Shown here: positions 1-5,722 of the stretch, piece by piece
How positions within the stretch are numbered: the first letter of the stretch is position 1
Layout of the letters: the number at the start of each line of letters is the position of its first letter
From: JBBSDV01 sp038240335
Lineage (GTDB): Bacteria; Chloroflexota; Dehalococcoidia; DSTF01; JACRBR01
Assembly: GCA_038240335.1 (NCBI GenBank)
Contig: JBBSDV010000108.1
Coordinates: 1 to 11,060 of the forward strand
DNA length: 11,060 bases
Direction of reading: 5' to 3'
Notes under the pieces: model-generated
Seen by the model: only the letters and a program-made list of their open reading frames with translations
Database searches by the model: none
Told to the model about the DNA's origin: nothing
Translations under genes and position numbers: made by a program

Positions 1-22
1 CGGCTCGCTGTTCGGCGAGCCG
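1..22 (-). terminator. Probable ssrA terminator hairpin
   Basis: A perfect 8-bp stem (CGGCTCGC pairing with GCGAGCCG) closes a 6-nt loop. Read on the minus strand it starts 17 nt past the CCA end of the tmRNA, where an intrinsic terminator would lie. The U-tract that would confirm it falls outside the window, so its terminator role is inferred from position and stem quality. Confidence 0.6.
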
Positions 23-38
23 CTGAGGTGGAGTTACA

Positions 39-393
39 TGGTGGAGACGGGGGAGAATTGAACTCCCCGTCCAGGCGAGAGACGCCTTGAGTCTGCTACA
101 GGCTTGTCCCTACAGCTTTGATCTCGCCACGTCCGCCCGCTGAGGGCCCGGTCGTACGCGGCCAGCCGATGGTCTTAGGCACGCAGCATCGGTGTCATGC
201 GCGCAGCGCCCCGGACGAATCGTCGCTCATTCCCGTCCCGCCGGGGTTAGTAGGGGATGAACGTCACTGCCTAGGCAGCGATAGCGAGTTGTCGTTCGCC
301 GTGTAAATTGTGACCACCAGGATTAAGGAGGTCGATGGTCGCCCTCCGCCTGCAACTCAAATCCGCCGATCCCTGTCGAGCCCTTTCGTCCCC
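39..393 (-). ncRNA. ssrA: tmRNA (transfer-messenger RNA)
   Basis: tmRNA rescues ribosomes stalled on broken mRNAs and tags the nascent protein for proteolysis. On the minus strand the 5' end reads GGGGACGAAAGGGCTCGACA, a typical tmRNA start. The 3' end has a T-arm (GGGAG-TTCAATT-CTCCC), an acceptor strand CGTCTCC and an encoded ACCA. The two ends pair as a 7-bp acceptor stem with G-U pairs. The internal reading frame (minus strand 300 to 271) is GGC GAA CGA CAA CTC GCT ATC GCT GCC TAG, giving the tag GERQLAIAA. The hydrophobic AIAA end is as expected for ClpXP-type recognition. A length of 355 nt is normal for one-piece tmRNA. The tag resembles the GERELVLAG tag I recall for Dehalococcoides, which is the main clue to the host. 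An upstream TACACT (minus strand, 429-424) could be a -10 box, but no convincing -35 was seen. Nearby ORFs across this interval are shadows. Confidence 0.95.
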
Positions 394-770
394 ATGACGC
401 ATCCCGTGCGCGATGCTGGTTCCAGTGTATCGAATGCGGCGAGGTCGGCGGTACGCCGTCGATCGAGCCAGCGCGCGGAGGCGGACTCGACTACGCGGCG
501 CACGCGGGCGCCGGGGGGGTACCGGCCGGGGAACGCCGTATCCATCGGGCGTCTCAGTCACTCCGAGCGGTTTTGCGCGGACGCGCCGGATCCATTTCCT
601 GGCGAGCGGTAAAGCGTGGAGGCGATTGACCTTGAGCTTCCACCCAACTCCTTGTGCCTCGCATCCTGACTCCGCTCCCAGCGTCTCGCTTCTCGTGTCC
701 CGCTTCTCGCGTCTCGCATCTCACGGCGAGTTGCCGTAGCATGAGCACGCTTCGGGAGGAATGAACAGAG
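394..770. other. Gene-free spacer between ssrA and the acyl-CoA synthetase genes
   Basis: No convincing gene lies here. The open frames are Arg-rich or Ser/Arg-rich, lack ribosome binding sites and run through tmRNA or repeat sequence. The left part must contain the ssrA promoter. 656-724 is the 7-bp repeat array listed separately. A GGGAGGA Shine-Dalgarno at 754-760 serves the downstream gene. Confidence 0.6.
656..724. repeat. Degenerate tandem heptamer array, GCGAGAN family (inverted orientation)
   Basis: From 683 to 724 the sequence divides into six consecutive 7-mers: GTCTCGC, TTCTCGT, GTCCCGC, TTCTCGC, GTCTCGC, ATCTCAC. A weaker extension starts at 656 with GCCTCGC and is interrupted by one 6-mer at 677-682. 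On the minus strand the unit is GCGAGAN. The 15-mer at 708-722 occurs again in perfect inverse complement at 5399-5413, so the two arrays belong to one family. The array ends 47 bp before the start codon at 771. Confidence 0.75.
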
Positions 771-1472
771 GTGATCATGGCGGCATCGGCAATCATCGAG
801 GGCGTGCGGGGCGAGGGACGGACGATCCTCACCGAGATCGAGGCCAAGCAGGTGCTCGAGGAGGCGGGCGTGCCGGTCTCGCCGGCGCGGCTCGCTACGA
901 CGCGCGACGAGGCGATGCAGGTCGCGTCGCAGCTCGGGTTCCCAATCGTGTTGAAGATCGTGTCGCCGCAGATCACGCACAAGAGCGACGTCGGCGGTGT
1001 CGCGCTCGGCCTCTCATCCGCGGACGAGGTGGGCGTTGCGTTCGATCGCGTCGTCGCGTCGGCGAAGCAACACGTGCCCGAGGCGACGATCGACGGCGTC
1101 GCCGTGCAGCGGATGGAGAAGCCGGGCACGGAAGTGATCGTCGGAATGACGACGGACGCACAGTTCGGGCCGGTGCTCATGTTTGGGCTCGGCGGCGTGA
1201 TGGTCGAGATCCTGAAGGACGTGGCATTTCGCATCGTGCCGATCAACGACCGTGACGCGCGGCAAATGATCCACGAGATCAAGGGCTTCCCGCTGCTCGA
1301 GGGCTACCGGGGCAGCGATCCGGCCGACCTCGAGCAGCTGCAGGCGTTGCTGATGAAGGTATCGTCGTTCATCGAGGGGCATCCGGAGATCGCGGAGCTC
1401 GACCTCAATCCCGTGTTCGCATACAAGGACGGCGCGATTGCCGTCGACGCGAGAATCGTTCTTAGTTCGTAG
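771..1472 (+). CDS. acdB: ADP-forming acyl/acetyl-CoA synthetase, beta (ATP-grasp) subunit
   Basis: With the alpha subunit it catalyses acyl-CoA + ADP + Pi = acid + CoA + ATP in the cytoplasm, a substrate-level ATP-forming step. The 233 residues are essentially one ATP-grasp_5 domain. The family signatures are KIVSPQITHKSDVGGV (62-77), GTEVIVGMTTDAQFGPVLMFGLGG (119-142) and ELDLNPV (209-215). His70 and Asp211 match the positions of His71-beta and Asp212-beta that I recall as catalytic in Pyrococcus furiosus ACD1. The chosen GTG start lies 10 nt after GGGAGGA. ATG at 777, with a nearer GAGG, is an equal alternative and removes two residues. The gene ends in Ser-Ser-stop, which is written by a heptamer repeat. 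The alpha gene follows after 54 bp, suggesting co-transcription. The acyl substrate cannot be read from sequence; acetate is only the usual default. Confidence 0.9.
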   Translation: MIMAASAIIEGVRGEGRTILTEIEAKQVLEEAGVPVSPARLATTRDEAMQVASQLGFPIVLKIVSPQITHKSDVGGVALGLSSADEVGVAFDRVVASAKQHVPEATIDGVAVQRMEKPGTEVIVGMTTDAQFGPVLMFGLGGVMVEILKDVAFRIVPINDRDARQMIHEIKGFPLLEGYRGSDPADLEQLQALLMKVSSFIEGHPEIAELDLNPVFAYKDGAIAVDARIVLSS

Positions 1473-1536
1473 TTAGTAGTTCTTCCAACGACCACGAGGC
1501 AGAATCGAAACTGTGAACTGCGAACCGTGAACTCTC
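1458..1536. repeat. Two inverted GTTCNNN heptamer arrays spanning a gene junction
   Basis: The left array, 1458-1485, is GTTCTTA, GTTCGTA, GTTAGTA, GTTCTTC. The right array, 1509-1536, is AACTGTG, AACTGCG, AACCGTG, AACTCTC, which is the same GTTCNNN unit on the other strand. They are separated by 23 bp, so GTTC and GAAC blocks can pair in a 7-nt register as an imperfect hairpin. The left array contains the last codons and stop of the beta subunit gene. The right array contains the GTG start codon (1527-1529) of the alpha subunit gene. Confidence 0.75.
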
Positions 1537-2960
1537 CCCACGATCTCAAGCGCGCTCTGAATCCGAAGACGGTCGTCGTTGTCGGCTCCAAGAAGGCCGA
1601 TGCGTACATGTGGCTGCGCAACTACGCGACATTCACGAGCGGCAAGCTTTATTCGGTGCAGATCGATCCGAACGAGATCCCCGGTATCGAGGCGATGGGT
1701 GTGACGAACTTCACGTCGCTGCTCGATGTGCCGGGCGACGTCGACTACGTCATGCTCGCGGTGCCGCGGCCCGTCGCGTCGCGCGTGATGGCCGACTGCG
1801 CGAGGAAGGGTGTCGGGGGCGTCGCGCTGTTCACGTCGGGATTCGCCGAGACCGGCGAGGAGGAGGGGATCCGCCTGCAGGAGCAGCTGTTGCAGATCGC
1901 GCAGGATGGCGATGTCACGCTGATCGGACCGAACTGCATGGGGCTGTACAATCGCCGCCTCGGCATCCGCCAGAGCGCGGATCAGGGCTACGGCGAAGCG
2001 GGCGACGTCGGCTTCATCTCACAGAGCGGTACGCACGCGATCAACTTCGGGCTTGTCGGCGAACAGCACGGCGTGCGGGTGAGCACCTCGATCAGCATCG
2101 GTAACGCGATCATCCTCGACGTGCCGGACTATCTCGAATACCTCGCCGACGACGCGGACACGAAGGTGATCGCGATGTACATCGAGGGGGTCAAGGATGG
2201 CCCGCGCTTCGTGCGCTCGCTGCGCCGAGCGGCGTCGATGAAGCCCGTGGTGGTCTGGAAGGGCGGCGTGACGGACGCCGGGGCGCGCGCGACGGCGTCT
2301 CATACGGGATCACTCGCCGCCTCCAATGCCGTGTTCAGCGCGATCCTCAAGCAGACGGGCGCGATTGCCGCGGATAGCCTCGAAGACACCATCGACGTCG
2401 TCAAGGCGTTGTTGTACGCCAAGCCCGCCACGGGCACCCGGATGGGGCTGATGGCGATGACCGGCGGCCAGTCGGTCGTGATCACGGACGCGTTTGTGAA
2501 CGCGGGCCTCGCCGTGCCGCGGCTGTCCGACGCGTCGTACGAAGAGCTCGGATCGTTCTTCAACATCGTCGGGGGCAGCTACCAGAATCCGCTCGATATG
2601 GGCGGCACGATCGGCTTCGGCGGCTCGGCGGCAACGCTCTCGCGCCTCTTCGGCATTCTCGACGCGGACCCGAACGTCGATGCGATTGCGATGGAGATGG
2701 CATCGGGCTTCCTGGCGCGGATGTGGGCGCAGAACCCGGGTAGCCTCGACGGACTGCTCGACACACTCGCCGCGCACAAGGAACGCTCCGCGAAACCGTT
2801 CGTCGCTGTGCTGCAACCCCAGCACGTCGAGGATGTCGTCGCGCAAGCCCGCAGGCGCGTGCAGGAGCGCGAGATCGCCGTCTTCGCCTCGTTCGAGCGA
2901 GCCGCGCGCGCACTGCGACGGGCCGTCGATTATCACCGGTTTCGCGCCGGCATCGACTAG
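1527..2960 (+). CDS. acdA: ADP-forming acyl/acetyl-CoA synthetase, alpha (CoA-binding/ligase) subunit
   Basis: This is the partner of the preceding ATP-grasp subunit. It binds CoA and carries the phospho-histidine of the ADP-forming acyl-CoA synthetase reaction. Order of domains: N-terminal CoA-binding Rossmann fold starting at LNPKTVVVVGS (about 10-115), a succinyl-CoA-ligase-like flavodoxin domain with LIGPNCMGLYN and GFISQSGTHAINF (about 130-290), and a C-terminal ligase domain with MTGGQSVVITDAF and NPLDMGG (about 305-460). His259 lies in ASHTGSLAAS and Glu220 in YIEG. Both sit two residues past the catalytic His257-alpha and Glu218-alpha that I recall from P. furiosus ACD1. A length of 477 residues is normal. 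The GTG start has no visible Shine-Dalgarno and sits inside a heptamer repeat; the next Met (residue 28) would remove the first strand of the Rossmann fold, so a start here or slightly upstream is needed. Split beta-then-alpha genes contrast with the fused single-chain form. Confidence 0.9.
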   Translation: MNSPHDLKRALNPKTVVVVGSKKADAYMWLRNYATFTSGKLYSVQIDPNEIPGIEAMGVTNFTSLLDVPGDVDYVMLAVPRPVASRVMADCARKGVGGVALFTSGFAETGEEEGIRLQEQLLQIAQDGDVTLIGPNCMGLYNRRLGIRQSADQGYGEAGDVGFISQSGTHAINFGLVGEQHGVRVSTSISIGNAIILDVPDYLEYLADDADTKVIAMYIEGVKDGPRFVRSLRRAASMKPVVVWKGGVTDAGARATASHTGSLAASNAVFSAILKQTGAIAADSLEDTIDVVKALLYAKPATGTRMGLMAMTGGQSVVITDAFVNAGLAVPRLSDASYEELGSFFNIVGGSYQNPLDMGGTIGFGGSAATLSRLFGILDADPNVDAIAMEMASGFLARMWAQNPGSLDGLLDTLAAHKERSAKPFVAVLQPQHVEDVVAQARRRVQEREIAVFASFERAARALRRAVDYHRFRAGID

Positions 2961-2999
2961 CCCGCAAGAACGATCCACAGACGGCCACGGAGGACGCAG

Positions 3000-3098
3000 A
3001 TGAACGTGGAGGCTGCGGTACGGGCCGCGGACGTGGCGTTCTCACATGCTCGGGTCCACGAGCGTTGGCGTGCCAGGAGCATGCGGGAGTCGGACTAA
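3000..3098 (+). CDS. Possible 32-residue hypothetical protein
   Basis: This ORF was found by eye. It starts with ATG six nucleotides after a clear GGAGG (2989-2993), the best ribosome binding site in this interval. It fills most of the gap between the alpha subunit gene and truB. The peptide begins MNVEAAVRAADVAFSHARVH and ends in a charged Arg/Glu/Asp stretch. One amphipathic helix is likely, with no membrane segment or cysteine. Third-position GC is high (about three quarters), as in neighbouring genes. I do not recognise it. It could instead be a chance frame that supplies translational coupling to truB 24 bp downstream. Confidence 0.4.
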   Translation: MNVEAAVRAADVAFSHARVHERWRARSMRESD

Positions 3099-3122
3099 AG
3101 TCGACGTGAAGGCGACGCCGGG

Positions 3123-4013
3123 ATGAACGATTTCAACGGGTTCCTGATCGTCGACAAGCCTTCCGGCGTAACGTCGTTCTCGATCGTGTCGCTGGTGCGG
3201 CGGCTGACGCAAGTGCGGCGCGTCGGACATGCGGGGACGCTCGACCCACTCGCATCTGGAGTGCTACCCGTGGCGATCGGCCACGCGACACGGCTCATCG
3301 AATATCTCGACGATGAGTTGAAGACCTATGTTGCGAGCGTTCGTTTCGGCACGGCGACGGATACGTACGACGCCGAGGGCGCCGTAACGGCGACGGGCGA
3401 TGCGACGGTCATCGACTCCGGCAGGATCGAAGCGGTACTGCCGGCATTCGAAGGCACGATCGAGCAGACGCCGCCGATGTACAGCGCGCTAAAGGTCGCC
3501 GGCAAGCCGTTGTATCGATACGCGCGCGAAGGTGCCGCGATCAATGTGGCAGCGCGCAACGTCTTCATCGAAAGCGTGGCCCTTCGCGCGTATGCGGACG
3601 GTGCGGCCGAGATTGTTGCGCGGTGCGGTAAGGGGACGTACATCCGCTCGCTCGCACACGACCTGGGAACAGCGCTCGGGTGTCCGGCGCACCTCGCCGC
3701 CCTGCGCCGAACGAGCACGGGCGGCTTCAACATCGAGGGAGCGCACGCGCCGAGCGACATCGAGGCTGCGACGCGGGACGGGCGGCTCGCGGAACTCGTC
3801 CTCGCGCCGGATCGCGCGGTCGAGCGGCGGCCGGCGGCGATCTTTGGCGACGAACGAACGACGGACGTCGTCTGCGGCCGCGACGTGACTCTCGACGCAC
3901 CAATGCAGGCAGCACACTGCCGGGCCTACTCCGTATCCGGCGACTTCCTCGGAGTGCTTGAGCGCCGAGAAGCCACCCTCTGGCATCCCGTCAAAGTAAT
4001 GCCGAGAGCCTGA
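3123..4013 (+). CDS. truB: tRNA pseudouridine(55) synthase TruB
   Basis: TruB converts U55 in the T-loop of most tRNAs to pseudouridine in the cytoplasm. The 296-residue length is typical. The N-terminus GFLIVDKPSGVTSF (6-19) and GHAGTLDPLASG (35-46) are hallmark motifs, and Asp41 in the second is the catalytic nucleophile. KTYVASVRFGTATDTYDAEG, QTPPMYSALKVAGKPLYRYAREG and CGKGTYIRSLAHDLG are further family blocks. The C-terminal part looks like the usual small RNA-binding extension. The ATG has only a weak purine-rich leader. Unlike the common rbfA-truB-ribF-rpsO arrangement, none of those genes flank it here. It lies 162 bp after the acyl-CoA synthetase alpha gene and may be read from the same transcript. 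Confidence 0.97.
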   Translation: MNDFNGFLIVDKPSGVTSFSIVSLVRRLTQVRRVGHAGTLDPLASGVLPVAIGHATRLIEYLDDELKTYVASVRFGTATDTYDAEGAVTATGDATVIDSGRIEAVLPAFEGTIEQTPPMYSALKVAGKPLYRYAREGAAINVAARNVFIESVALRAYADGAAEIVARCGKGTYIRSLAHDLGTALGCPAHLAALRRTSTGGFNIEGAHAPSDIEAATRDGRLAELVLAPDRAVERRPAAIFGDERTTDVVCGRDVTLDAPMQAAHCRAYSVSGDFLGVLERREATLWHPVKVMPRA

Positions 4014-4038
4014 AATGGGCCTGATCCGCGCATTTTTC

Positions 4039-4080
4039 GCGAATCTGGCTAGATTCGCCTCAGATTCGCGCCAGATTCGC
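4039..4080. promoter_or_regulatory. Phased AGATTCGC repeats upstream of a promoter (putative operator)
   Basis: AGATTCGC occurs at 4051-4058, 4062-4069 and 4073-4080, an exact 11-bp period or about one helical turn. A fourth copy lies inverted at 4039-4046 (GCGAATCT), four bases from the first, forming a perfect 8-bp dyad. The last copy directly abuts the -35 box at 4081. This geometry suggests a regulator binding several sites on one face of the DNA. No U-tract follows the dyad, so a truB terminator is less likely. Confidence 0.6.
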
Positions 4081-4108
4081 TTGACAAGTTTCGGGGGCGG
4101 TCTATTAT
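4081..4108 (+). promoter_or_regulatory. Sigma-70-type promoter, TTGACA-N16-TATTAT
   Basis: The -35 box (4081-4086) is perfect and the -10 box (4103-4108) differs from TATAAT at one base, with a 16-bp spacer. It is the best promoter in the window. Transcription should start near 4115, 118 nt ahead of the DUF5679-type gene and only about 7 nt before a small ATG ORF. Confidence 0.75.
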
Positions 4109-4121
4109 GCGTACGACCGGC

Positions 4122-4214
4122 ATGAACTTTGAAGAATTGCTCATGTGCTTAGACGAAAGCGTGTACGGTCCGAATGTTGCCGAGGGTAGCGTGAATGCCG
4201 CCCTGCAGTCGTAG
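4122..4214 (+). CDS. Possible 30-residue leader ORF
   Basis: The ORF begins ATG at 4122 and encodes a peptide starting MNFEELLMCLDESVYGPNVA, ending at TAG 4212-4214. It begins about 7 nt from the predicted transcription start and has no Shine-Dalgarno, so it would be translated nearly leaderless. It ends 18 nt before the next ATG and lies in the same frame, separated by two in-frame TAG codons. The composition is acidic, unlike the Arg-rich noise of chance frames in this GC-rich DNA. It could be a real small protein, a regulatory leader peptide or simply untranslated leader. Confidence 0.35.
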   Translation: MNFEELLMCLDESVYGPNVAEGSVNAALQS

Positions 4215-4232
4215 TCATAGGAGGACGAACAG

Positions 4233-4376
4233 ATGGAAGCCTACTGCCTGAAGTGCAGGACGCAGCGCGAGATGAAGGACGCCGAGGCCGTGACGATGAA
4301 GAACGGCAAGCCGGCGACCAAGGGCAAGTGCCCCGAGTGCGGCACCGGCATGTACAAGATCGGCAAAGCGAAGTAA
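4233..4376 (+). CDS. DUF5679-type two-CxxC small protein
   Basis: This is a 47-residue basic protein with two zinc-knuckle-like pairs, YCLKC (residues 4-8) and KCPECGTGM (32-40). The four cysteines Cys5, Cys8, Cys33 and Cys36 would bind one zinc. The layout matches small proteins annotated as DUF5679, which I associate with Chloroflexota; the exact domain name is from memory. The central part (about 9-31, QREMKDAEAVTMKNGKPATK) is a charged hairpin-like segment typical of ribbon proteins. The start is well fixed by AGGAGG at 4219-4224, eight bases upstream. It has its own strong promoter and terminator, so it is monocistronic apart from the possible leader ORF. Function is unknown; nucleic-acid binding is a guess from charge and zinc ribbon. 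Confidence 0.85.
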   Translation: MEAYCLKCRTQREMKDAEAVTMKNGKPATKGKCPECGTGMYKIGKAK

Positions 4377-4390
4377 TAACGCGGCGATTC

Positions 4391-4430
4391 GGGAGGAGGA
4401 GGGGTCGCTCGCGCGGCTCCTCCCTTTGCG
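4391..4430 (+). terminator. Intrinsic-type terminator after the DUF5679-type gene
   Basis: GGGAGGAG (4391-4398) pairs perfectly with CTCCTCCC (4417-4424) across an 18-nt G/C-rich loop and is followed by a short TTT. It lies 14 nt past the stop codon. The U-tract is short, so termination may be partial. Confidence 0.6.
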
Positions 4431-4646
4431 TTCGCTCGGTCACGCGGCGATCGTCGTTGGCTAAGGGCGCGCACGTCGCACGACAGATCGCGCATATCGA
4501 ACATCGCGGCTGAACACACAATCGACGAACCGCGCAACGACCTGCCGGCGGCGGCCGTGCAGGCTGTCTCGCTCAGCGGCGCGCGACCAAACCGCGGGTG
4601 TGTGACAAAGCGGCGGAACATCGCGAGCGCGGTTAACCTTAGGGCG

Positions 4647-4676
4647 TTGACGGGCGTTCTCCTGATCGAGGATTAT
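4647..4676 (+). promoter_or_regulatory. Candidate promoter of the L,D-transpeptidase gene
   Basis: TTGACG (4647-4652) and GATTAT (4671-4676) are separated by 18 bp. Transcription would begin near 4683, shortly before the GGGAAGG ribosome binding site at 4691-4697. The match is moderate. Confidence 0.4.
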
Positions 4677-4708
4677 CCAAGGGAGCACATGGGAAGGACA
4701 CCACGGCC

Positions 4709-5389
4709 GTGAGCCAACGGATGCTGCTGCGCATGGGCGCGGTGTTCGTGCTCGTCATCGGCGGGCTCAGTGGGGCCGCGTTCGCGAGCCACGGCTTCGG
4801 GTCGTCAGCTTCGTGGAACGTATTCGCAGCCGCGACGCCGACAGCGACCTCGACGTTCACGGCGACGCCGACGAACACTGCCACTTCCACCTTCACGCCG
4901 ACCGCAACGCCGACGCCGACGATCACGCCTACGCCCGAACCCACGTCGACGCCGACGATCGCCGTGCCCGTAGCGGATCCGCCGCTGGTGCCCGGACCGG
5001 CATTCGCCGGCGAGCGCTGGATCGATGTCAACACCGAGGCGCAGACGACCACGGCGATGATCGGTGACAAGCCGATCTACACCGCCCTTGTGACGACCGG
5101 CAAGGATGGATGGGAGACGCCGCACGGGACGTTCCACATTCTCTACCGCGTGGCCGACGAGACCATGACATCGGCGGCGATCGGCGCGGAGGAGTACTAC
5201 GACCTCAAACACGTGCTCTACACGCAGTACTTCACGAACGAGGGGCACGCGCTGCACCTCAACTACTGGCGTGACGACAGCTACTTTGGCAACCAGCGTT
5301 CGAGCCACGGCTGTGTGGGCATGCGGCTTGCCGACGCGAAGTTCTTCTGGGACTTCGCCGGCGTCGGCACGCGGGTCGCGATCCATTGA
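4709..5389 (+). CDS. Secreted L,D-transpeptidase (YkuD domain) with Thr/Pro-rich linker
   Basis: This predicted cell-wall enzyme cross-links peptidoglycan stem peptides (3-3 links) or attaches proteins outside the membrane. Residues 1-26 are a signal peptide: basic MSQRMLLR, a hydrophobic core, then AFA before Ser27. Residues about 41-92 form a Thr/Pro-rich low-complexity linker. The YkuD domain runs from about 102 to the end, with TPHGTF, His183 in HLNYW and the catalytic motif SSHGCVGMR, where His200 and Cys202 are the active-site pair. The 226-residue length fits a signal-linker-catalytic design. GTG at 4709 lies 11 nt after GGGAAGG; an ATG at residue 5 is an alternative that leaves a shorter n-region. 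Thr/Pro linkers of this kind are common in Chloroflexota surface proteins. Its own promoter and terminator-bounded position suggest a single-gene unit. Confidence 0.92.
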   Translation: MSQRMLLRMGAVFVLVIGGLSGAAFASHGFGSSASWNVFAAATPTATSTFTATPTNTATSTFTPTATPTPTITPTPEPTSTPTIAVPVADPPLVPGPAFAGERWIDVNTEAQTTTAMIGDKPIYTALVTTGKDGWETPHGTFHILYRVADETMTSAAIGAEEYYDLKHVLYTQYFTNEGHALHLNYWRDDSYFGNQRSSHGCVGMRLADAKFFWDFAGVGTRVAIH

Positions 5390-5393
5390 GCTG

Positions 5394-5463
5394 GAAGCGA
5401 GATGCGAGACGCGGGCAACGGGGCGGCCGAAGCTGGAGGCTCGACGCTGGAAGCTGGATGTCT
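5394..5463. repeat. Ten degenerate tandem heptamers, GCGAGAN and GAAGCTG types
   Basis: Starting five bases after the L,D-transpeptidase stop, the sequence divides into ten 7-mers. The first are GAAGCGA, GATGCGA, GACGCGG; two degenerate units follow; then come GAAGCTG, GAGGCTC, GACGCTG, GAAGCTG, GATGTCT. Eight of ten begin with GA and most have GC at positions 4-5. The 15-mer at 5399-5413 is the exact inverse complement of 708-722, nearly 5 kb away. The array changes subtype midway while keeping the 7-bp register. Confidence 0.75.
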
Positions 5464-5527
5464 CGGACAGTCTGGTCCTGGTCTCTCTAGAAGCCTGTCC
5501 CGCCAGCCGGAGGGAAGGCCGAGGACC

Positions 5528-5644
5528 TTACTCGTCGATATTCGCGCTCTCGCGTTTCGCGCGCTTTTGCATTCGCTTTAACAACGCCGCCGCTGAAGCC
5601 AGAATCGACGTCAGAGCTTCGACGTAACGATACATCACTGTCAT
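5528..5644 (-). CDS. Possible 38-residue small protein
   Basis: This minus-strand ORF was found by eye. It begins MTVMYRYVEALTSILASAAA and continues into a Lys/Arg-rich helix, ending in an acidic tail. An amphipathic or membrane-skimming helix followed by a basic segment is a plausible small-protein design. It would be divergent from the VKOR-like gene. The weak points are the absence of a clear Shine-Dalgarno, lower third-position GC than neighbouring genes, and a basic segment encoded by CGCGAAA-like low-complexity DNA. I do not recognise it. Confidence 0.3.
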   Translation of the reverse strand: MTVMYRYVEALTSILASAAALLKRMQKRAKRESANIDE

Positions 5645-5722
5645 CGTGCGCACCGACCGAACAACGGCCGCGGCACTTTCTCTCCGCTATCGTGGCGTAT
5701 ACAGACAGCGAGGAGTTACACG

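Larger units (their letters stand above)
4377..4708. other. Spacer between the DUF5679-type gene and the L,D-transpeptidase gene
   Basis: It holds the terminator at 4391-4430 and a candidate promoter at 4647-4676. Between them, 4431-4646 shows no credible ORF, tRNA or repeat on either strand. Confidence 0.5.
5390..5722. other. Spacer between the L,D-transpeptidase and VKOR-like genes
   Basis: It begins with the heptamer array at 5394-5463. 5528-5644 contains a possible minus-strand small ORF. 5645-5722 is a candidate divergent promoter region containing the palindrome GTATAC (5697-5702), and TATACA at 5698-5703 could be the -10 of the rightward gene, though no good -35 was seen. 5464-5527 shows only an imperfect GC-rich dyad. 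Confidence 0.5.

Noticed and set aside
39..60. tmRNA 3' end as a phage or island attachment site
   Set aside because: Such sites are common at ssrA, but no integrase or repeated att core is visible in this window and the relevant flank lies outside it.
271..561. 96-residue minus-strand frame ending in the tag sequence
   Set aside because: It is the tmRNA read as if it were mRNA; only the last nine codons are a genuine coding segment.
413..739. 108-residue open frame in the ssrA spacer
   Set aside because: It is Arg-rich, has no ribosome binding site and its end is the heptamer array; it looks like a chance frame in GC-rich DNA.
554..1282. 242-residue minus-strand frame opposite the ATP-grasp gene
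   Set aside because: It is Ser/Thr/Ala-rich antisense shadow; the plus strand has a clear ATP-grasp domain.
2310..2978. 222-residue minus-strand frame opposite the alpha subunit gene
   Set aside because: His/Arg/Asp-rich composition typical of antisense frames of high-GC genes and no domain recognised.
4840..4990. ACGCCGAC-like DNA repeats as a possible CRISPR or minisatellite
   Set aside because: They are in frame and encode the Thr/Pro linker of a secreted enzyme; no spacer structure exists.
4805..5386. 193-residue minus-strand frame opposite the L,D-transpeptidase gene
   Set aside because: The Arg-rich run is merely the complement of the Thr/Pro linker repeat.
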